Shown here: positions 57,381 through 64,000 of the stretch, piece by piece
Numbering within the stretch: position 1 is the stretch's first letter
Layout of the letters: the number at the start of each line of letters is the position of its first letter
Assembly (NCBI RefSeq): GCF_001540865.1
Contig: NC_033631.1
Span: forward strand, 12,114,808-12,178,807
Origin: Ananas comosus
Lineage: Eukaryota; Streptophyta; Magnoliopsida; Poales; Bromeliaceae
DNA length: 64,000 bases
Direction: 5' to 3'
The notes under the pieces: generated by a model
Seen by the model: only the letters and a program-made list of their open reading frames with translations
What the model was told of the DNA's origin: nothing
Databases searched by the model: none
Translations under genes and position numbers: made by a program

Positions 57381-58435
57381 TTTTTTTTTTATTATTTTTT
57401 TGAGAAAGATGTAGCACGTTACCCGCTTCATTCATTGGGAATATGAACTAGACTGCAGGGGTGAGGCAGCTAAGACCTCGAGGGGGGGTTAAAAAAAAAA
57501 AAAAAAAAAAAACTTAAGAGGTCCGCCTTGCTAGGATAAGGAGGTCCCACTCCCTCATCAGCTGCTTAAACAAGTGAGTTACGTGCATCGGGTTCGGTTG
57601 AATATTTCTAAAAATGGTCTCATTTCTTATCTTCCAAACGGACCACCAGCATCCTACTAATTCGGAGAGGCAGCTTCTTGTCGTGTGTCCTCCTTTCCTA
57701 ACCCTCCACGTTGCCCAGACTCGATTTACGTCACTTCCCAGGTCCCTCGCCTGTATGCCGTTCACTCCTATCACGATAATAAACTTAGTAAAAACACACC
57801 TCGTGAACAGATGATCCACGGATTCATCCTTCGCTCCACAAAGTGCACAAGTGGTATTTCCCGCCCACCCACGCTTCACCAGAAGATCGGTTGTAGGGAG
57901 CCTTTTCTTCAGAGCGAGCCAACAAAACACTTTAACTTTCAGGGGAATATAGAGTTTCCAGATCGTATCAAGGCCCAGATCCCTTGTTCCCCCATCTGTC
58001 AACGCTAGATAAATTGATTTCACCGAGAAGAGTCCGTTAGGTCTCCATTGCCAAGTTAATTGGTCCGGGCTTTGAAGAATAGTGAAGTGGGAAATCCTAT
58101 CCTTGAGCTCTGTAATGTCGTCATCCATCCCTACAAGGATTTCGGGGTCAGTGCCGAAAATCCTATCCCAGTTCCAACCGTCGGCTGCTAAGGCATCGTC
58201 GACCTTCAAATTGTTTCGGTTAGATGCTTGGTAGATCGTCGGGAGCGCTCTGCCTAGTGTGGTTTCCCCACACCAGCAATCTAGCCAAAAATCGATAAAG
58301 TGCCCATTGCCTAGTTTGTAATTGGCGCCCCATTGGAATTTTTTTTTTATTATTTCTACGAATCGGACAATGTCATTTTCTATTCTATTTTGTCCACTTT
58401 CGAAGCTACAAGGTACGTACATAGGTGATGAATTT
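57381..58435 (-). mobile_element. 5'-truncated LINE, longest copy, open zf-RVT frame
   Basis: On the minus strand a 302-codon frame (58422..57514) is uninterrupted: KFQWGANYKLGNGHFIDFWL, DQLTWQWRPNGLFSVKSIYL, WKLYIPLKVKVFCWLALKKR, CALCGAKDESVDHLFTRC and WWSVWKIRNETIFRN. This is the segment C-terminal to the reverse transcriptase of L1-like plant LINEs, including the zf-RVT zinc-binding region. It is followed by the 3' UTR, the tail GAATGAAGCGGGTAACGTGC and poly(A). The reverse transcriptase and endonuclease are absent. The intact frame implies a fairly young insertion. Confidence 0.8.
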
Positions 58436-58603
58436 TCAAAACTTGTAACTTTTTCTAAATAGATAAGTCTTTAAATTTTCTAAATCATGCCAGTCAGATT
58501 ATATTTGAATTTTAAAAAATTAAGTTTCAACTACCGAGCACGATGCATGAAGTACAATATATACCAAACGCAAACAAATAACTTTATACAAAGGAGTACA
58601 ACA

Positions 58604-58805
58604 TGATCTGGCTGATTATTGGCGCAAATCATGAATTCTAAAAATTCGAGCCGTCAGAAAAATATAATTAATTAACTTAAAATGTATAGACATAACGCTC
58701 ATGAATCTCGATTATAATTCAGCTCAACCAGTCTCACACCACTTTGAACATAACTTAACACAGTTTTTCGCTACAAGGAAGGATGATGACTCTTTTAAGC
58801 CAACA
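58604..58805 (-). repeat. Diverged solo LTR of the TRIM 1 family
   Basis: Starts TGATCTGGCTGATTATTGGC and ends AAGCCAACA, with CTCGATTATAATTCAGCTCA and CTCACACCACTTTGAACAT inside, parallel to the TRIM 1 LTR (7900-8145). No partner LTR or primer-binding site is nearby. Confidence 0.55.
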
Positions 58806-58967
58806 CCCTAAGCTACTACTAAGCTCATTAATTTCTGCACAAGGGATTGATCTCGCTGCTCACTAAAATAAATTTAATCTCGTGCATAAGCTTGTAAAAA
58901 ATATAGTCTTATATAGATTTGGGTCTGACATATAAATCCTATTGAGGCGGGATAATATCTCCACTTA

Positions 58968-59939
58968 GAGGCTGTTTGGTTTCCGTAAAATGGCCCCGAA
59001 AAAAAAATTTTAGTGGAAAAGTGCGATTCTAAACGTTTGTTTGTCCGTAAAAAAAAAAATTTTCCCGAATACAAGGAAAACAGAGGTTTTCGTTTTCTGC
59101 TCACAAAGAGCGGAAAACGAAAACTGGGTTAGGAGGGGCGGGGTTCACAAGGGGCAAGGTCACGAGGCACACTCCACCTCGTGGACCGCGAGAGAGAGGT
59201 CCACCGGTTGCGGTGGACCTCTCTCTCCCATCTTTTTTTTTATATATATTAATAATAGATATCATATTTATTAGAGTCTGACTCTATGTATTATAGCACG
59301 AGCCACTTGGTGTACCTAAGTTTTCACTGCCGTTAGATTACCATTTGATCATTTTATCATGTTAAGATTTACTAGTCAAACCACTCATCAACTAAGGGCC
59401 AACATCATCCTAAAGCATATCTTATAATCATGGCCAAAAAACTTGGTAGGACCAACGACTTGGTGCTATTAATTAGCATGTAGCATAGTTTGTATATTAC
59501 TAAATATATATATATATTATATTATATATAATATACTACTATATATATAATATTTATATATATATATATTTAAAATAAATTTATTTTATAATGATATTTA
59601 TTATTATAATATTTTATATGTAGTAATTAATATATTATATAATTTAATTAATTGCATAATATATTTTAAATATATTTTATTTATAAATATAAACTATAAT
59701 ACTAATATATAGAATATGATAATAATTATATATTAATAATATAAAATATGAAAAATAAAAAATATATATAATAATTTTTATTTATAATTTTTTTCTTTTC
59801 AACCAAACAACCATCTCGAAAAATTACTTTTCTTTTCCTACGAACCAAACATAAACAACGTAAAATATTTTTTCCACCGAAAACTTTTTTTTCACAGAAA
59901 ATTTTTTTTCCACAGTTTTACGTGGAACCAAACACACCC
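58968..59939. mobile_element. Harbinger/Tourist-like element (972 bp), AT-rich core
   Basis: Ends GAGGCTGTTTGGTTTCCG and (complement) GGGTGTGTTTGGTTCCACG with TTA on each side (58965-58967, 59940-59942). The arms stay similar through CGTAAAA. The interior contains a perfect hairpin (59190-59227), what may be a nested element (about 59285-59490) and a very AT-rich 300-base core. No transposase frame. Confidence 0.7.
59190..59227. repeat. Perfect 17-bp inverted repeat with 4-base loop
   Basis: GAGAGAGAGGTCCACCG, loop GTTG, CGGTGGACCTCTCTCTC. It can form a strong cruciform or RNA hairpin. Confidence 0.9.
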
Positions 59940-60019
59940 TTAGCTTTAGATTTTTTTCAAATTCCAAAAATATAAAGGATTGTTTTTTCTTTTATTTTCT
60001 ATTCTATAGAATAGAATAA

Positions 60020-60235
60020 GGCTTCATTTGTGATTACAGAAAGATTGCATTACGTGCGATGAGAAAATACCCTTTTTTTTCGTACGTAATATTGCGTTAC
60101 ACATATCGCGATGAGTCGGTTACGATATATTTTCTGCGGTCCCATCGGAGAACGCAGAAGCATATCTCTATATATTTTTTTCTCAACTCCATTTTATCTA
60201 ATAACGTTAGATAGATCTCAATACCAAACTAAGCC
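60020..60235. mobile_element. Tourist-like MITE, copy B (216 bp)
   Basis: Ends GGCTTCATTTGTGATT and (complement) GGCTTAGTTTGGTATTGAG, with TAA on both sides (60017-60019, 60236-60238), the PIF/Harbinger target. Interior homologous to copy A at 57100. Confidence 0.8.
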
Positions 60236-60238
60236 TAA

Positions 60239-61140
60239 GAGCTTTTTCTGAAACACAATTCCGAAAATAAAAGAGTGATTTAAAAAAGAATCAATAGTCT
60301 AAAATTTTAAATATTAAAAGAGAAGATTTTTTAAATTATTATGGCGAGGCGAATGCGACATTGGAGCTATCACTACGTCTCATTCGATATAAATATATTT
60401 TGTGGCCAAAGTCGGTGTAAATCAACTTTAGAGATTTTGGAATAAGACATGTTACAACGCGCAAGCAAAGCTTCTTTACGAGTGAATTGACATGTGTAAA
60501 TTTTGCACCGCAGGTTTGAATTTAACGGCTACGAGGCTGACGTGGCTGGACAACGAATTGTGGACCGTATTTTTTTAGACCAAGGCTACGGCCTACGTGC
60601 CTACATAGCTTACGCTATTGCACGTGTCACAAATATGGGCTAACTGTTCATACATTTGCTCCACTTGTACACAATCATTAATTTGAGACATTATTATGAC
60701 TCTTTGTTTTATTCTATTGAATTAAGAATTTATTTTGCGTCTAAATCGCAATTTAGTTTATGCGTCCTAACACACGTACGTCATGTGGACGGATTACCCG
60801 AGCAATTAATTAAAGAGCCTAATCTAAAAATGGTGAGCAATACGTTGTTATATACATTTGGTCTACGGATTTGAGTTCCTATAGAAGTTTTGAATCGTCT
60901 AAGAAAAGCTGTTTTTGAGTACCCATATAATTAACCTAGGCTCATAGCTCTATTCGGCTTTCTCTCAATATAGAAATGAGAATTTCATAAGTGTAATAAA
61001 ACTCATGATTTGATCATCTAACTTAATTAGTACTCTCTTATGTTAGCGAGTCATGACATGTGGGGTTATTACCTGTAAATAAATAAAGATAATAACACAT
61101 TTACAAGACCACGACAAATTAAAAAGCAAAAAAATTCTCT
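60239..61140. other. No gene recognised
   Basis: AT-rich, short frames only. Nothing coding was identified. Confidence 0.45.
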
Positions 61141-61147
61141 GCAACTA

Positions 61148-61560
61148 TTTTTTTTTTTTTTTTTTGAGAAATAGATAGCTCGCTACCCGCTTCATTTATT
61201 AGGAAAATGAACTAGGCTTATATAATAGAGACAGCCAGGGCCTCCGAAGGAAGAGAAAACGACAAAAGTGAGAAAATGGACGAAAACAAAGACAAAGGAA
61301 AGAAAAACGGAAGCGAAGAAGCATATCCTGAAAAACCGAAGTAATCAATGTGGAGCGGTCCTAGTGTCCAACAAAAGCTTAATCCGATCCAGACACCGGG
61401 TAGGGTTGGGGGCACTGTTTCGAAAGATTATAGCATTCATTTCTATCCAAACTACCCACCAGATGGAGAGAGGGTTGAGAGAGAAAAAAGTCTCTCGAAA
61501 GATTATAGCATTCCTTTCCATCCAAATAAATAAAGATTATAGCATTCCTTTTCATACCAT
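61148..61560 (-). mobile_element. 5'-truncated LINE with terminal short repeats
   Basis: Poly(T) at 61148-61165, then GAGAAATAGATAGCTCGCTA and CCCGCTTCATTTATT, the LINE tail complement; the body GGGCCTCCGAAGGAAGAGAA matches the 4603/15468/55094 subfamily. At its far end AAAGATTATAGCATTC occurs three times (about 61425-61555), a local duplication. No target duplication was resolved. Confidence 0.65.
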
Positions 61561-62090
61561 GATGACAATCATGACATGCCATGAATCCTAAAAGATATAA
61601 ATCATCTGCGTTATACTATTATTTAACTATCCAAGAGTCTGCTTCGTATTATAGGTCTATTTAATACTAATAATCAAAGCAGAATTGGAATGAAAATATA
61701 TATACAAAGATATGTCTCTTTATTTCTTAATGAAATTATAAAAATATTTCGTAACTAATTAAATATGGTGTACGAAGCATAATAATTATATATAAAATAA
61801 TTTATTTTTTTATCGTACTTCTCACAATGCATAACGTAATTTTTTTTTTTTCGTTCTCAATCTCAAATTGAGCGTAATCATCTATAATCTATAAACTCTA
61901 TTAATCCCCATTCCTATTTGCCACGTGTCCAGTTTATCTTAATCCATGCCATGTCAGCATGCCACTTCAGATCCCATTCGTTCCTACGCCCCCGCCTCTT
62001 CGATCGTTCCCCGATTCCCACCGCTTTGATCCTCCCTGCCTCTTCGAACCCTCCTCCAAACCGCCGCTTCGATCCCTCCTCTGCCTCTTC
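61561..62090. other. Possible promoter region of the OPR-like locus
   Basis: AT-rich DNA passing into a C/T-rich stretch; GCCACGTGTCC at about 61920 is a G-box-like site. No coding exon was identified. Confidence 0.35.
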
Positions 62091-62692
62091 AATCCTTCCT
62101 CCGCCTCTTCGATCTCTCTCTACGCTTCATATCCCTCATTCTCTCGCGTCCCCGCCTCCTTCCCCTGTCGCCCCGCAGGGCACGGAGGTCCGGCAGATCC
62201 GCACCGAACTCTCTTAGATCTCTTTCCGATTTGAAAGGATCTTCTTCTCCTCCTCCCCCTCGCCATCACGCAATCGATCGGAGGAGCTCGCAGGCCCCTG
62301 CGCTCTCACCCCAACGCTCGCGCCCTGTTCGACGAAATGCCGAGGCGATTGCAGGGCGCTTCGCAGGCATCAGAGAGGTGGGGCTCGGTGCTGGGATTGT
62401 GGTAAACGTTATTCCTCCGCCTCTTCGATCTCTCTCTACGCTTCATATCCCTCATTCTCTCACGTCCCCCTGCAGATCCGCGCCGAACTCTCTCAGATCT
62501 CTTTCTGATCTGAAAGGATCTTCTTCTCCTCCTCCCCTCGCCATCACGCGATCGATCGGAGGAGCTCGCAGGCCCCTGTGCCCTCTCCCCAACGCTCGCG
62601 CCCTGTTCGACGAAATGCCGAGGTGATTGCAGGGCGCTTCGCAGGCATCGGAGAGGTGGGGCTCGGCGCTGGGATGGTGGTGAATGTTATTC
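62091..62692 (+). repeat. Two-unit tandem duplication, C/T-rich leader
   Basis: Unit 1 (about 62091-62405) and unit 2 (about 62406-62692) share CCTCCGCCTCTTCGATCTCT, GGATCTTCTTCTCCTCCTCC and TTCGACGAAATGCCGAGG; unit 1 has about 30 extra bases (CCCGCCTCCTTCCCCTGTCG...). One frame of each unit reads HPNARALFDEMPRR- or LPNARALFDEMPR-like, a PPR-type signature, suggesting capture of a PPR fragment. It likely forms the transcribed leader of the OPR-like locus. Confidence 0.7.
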
Positions 62693-62857
62693 CTTTACAT
62701 ATATATGTCTGATCATGTAAATAGAGGTATAAATTAGCAACTCTAGGTAAAACTCTTTCCTTTCCCCTTTCCTGCATCATGGTTTAGTTCATACCATTTG
62801 ATGATATTATAAGCTAAAAATCAGAAGTAATTGACAGTAATCAATATTATGTATTGA

Positions 62858-63720
<863 letters not shown>

Positions 63721-64000
63721 TGAAGTTGTTATATCGGACGACTTGGTATCTTGGATTGGTAGTTCAGTGCATTTTTTCGTTTGTAAAAATACCTTCTAAA
63801 GGCGTTCTGCTGAGGGTTTTGGAATTTAAGTTCTTAGATCAAGAAAACATGACATGTTCTTGGGAACGGGCTTCAAACTGAAACGGGTATCATCGCTTAT
63901 CATTGATGCAAGTTGGATTGTTTAGATAAAAATATGGTAACACTTTATCTTTTGTTTAATCTTATTGATTCTGCTCATTCTTTTGCTCTTTAAATTGATT

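Noticed and set aside
59285..59490. Nested inverted-repeat element inside the 972-bp element
   Set aside because: End similarity (GAGTCTGACTCTATG versus AAACTATGCTACATG) is too weak to define a feature.

Overview
The window is plant nuclear DNA, most likely from a monocot. The evidence is spliced genes of typical plant families (DLK2-type hydrolase, DUF538, NaKR-type HMA protein, MLN51, PPR, SULTR3, OPR), several very GC-rich first exons beside AT-rich introns, and a dense load of copia, TRIM, LINE, SINE and MITE elements. A pineapple-like genome would fit, but the species cannot be fixed from the sequence alone.

Layout. 1.5-3.1 kb (minus): a two-exon alpha/beta hydrolase of the D14/KAI2/DLK2 group. 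4.6-8.2 kb: a repeat island with LINE tails, TA-targeting inverted-repeat elements set in (TA)n tracts, and a complete miniature LTR element (TRIM). 8.3-13.4 kb: a nearly full-length Ty1/copia element whose gag-pol frame is broken only by two TAG codons. 14.6-16.6 kb: a hAT-type MITE, then a LINE fragment carrying an internal tandem repeat that is split by a CACTA-type element. 19.3-20.4 kb: 189-bp tandem repeats split by a Tourist-like MITE. 21.9-22.4 kb (minus): a secreted DUF538 protein. 26.3-29.0 kb (minus): a three-exon HMA-domain protein with a transposon in intron 2. 33.2-36.6 kb (minus): an intron-bearing MLN51/Barentsz copy with at least five disabling lesions. 37.2-39.9 kb (plus): a PPR gene head to head with it. 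42.5-48.7 kb (minus): a complete 12-exon SULTR3 sulfate-transporter-type gene. 49.7-61.5 kb: gene-poor repeat territory (a second TRIM, LINEs, SINEs, Tourist-like MITEs). 62.1-64 kb (plus): a duplicated leader followed by two internal exons of a 12-oxophytodienoate reductase (OPR), without a visible N-terminal exon.

The genes do not form a pathway; each is an ordinary single plant locus. The strongest unusual signals come from the repeats and from gene decay. SINEs and LINEs share a 3' tail, a likely retrotransposition partnership. A ~543-bp long-inverted-repeat family with TA target duplications is present in three copies, two of them embedded in (TA)n microsatellites. There are two TRIM elements, an MLN51 pseudogene, an OPR with a replaced 5' end, and a SULTR3 protein whose STAS domain lacks the usual IDTSG threonine. 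No CRISPR array, rRNA gene or convincing intact tRNA gene was seen.
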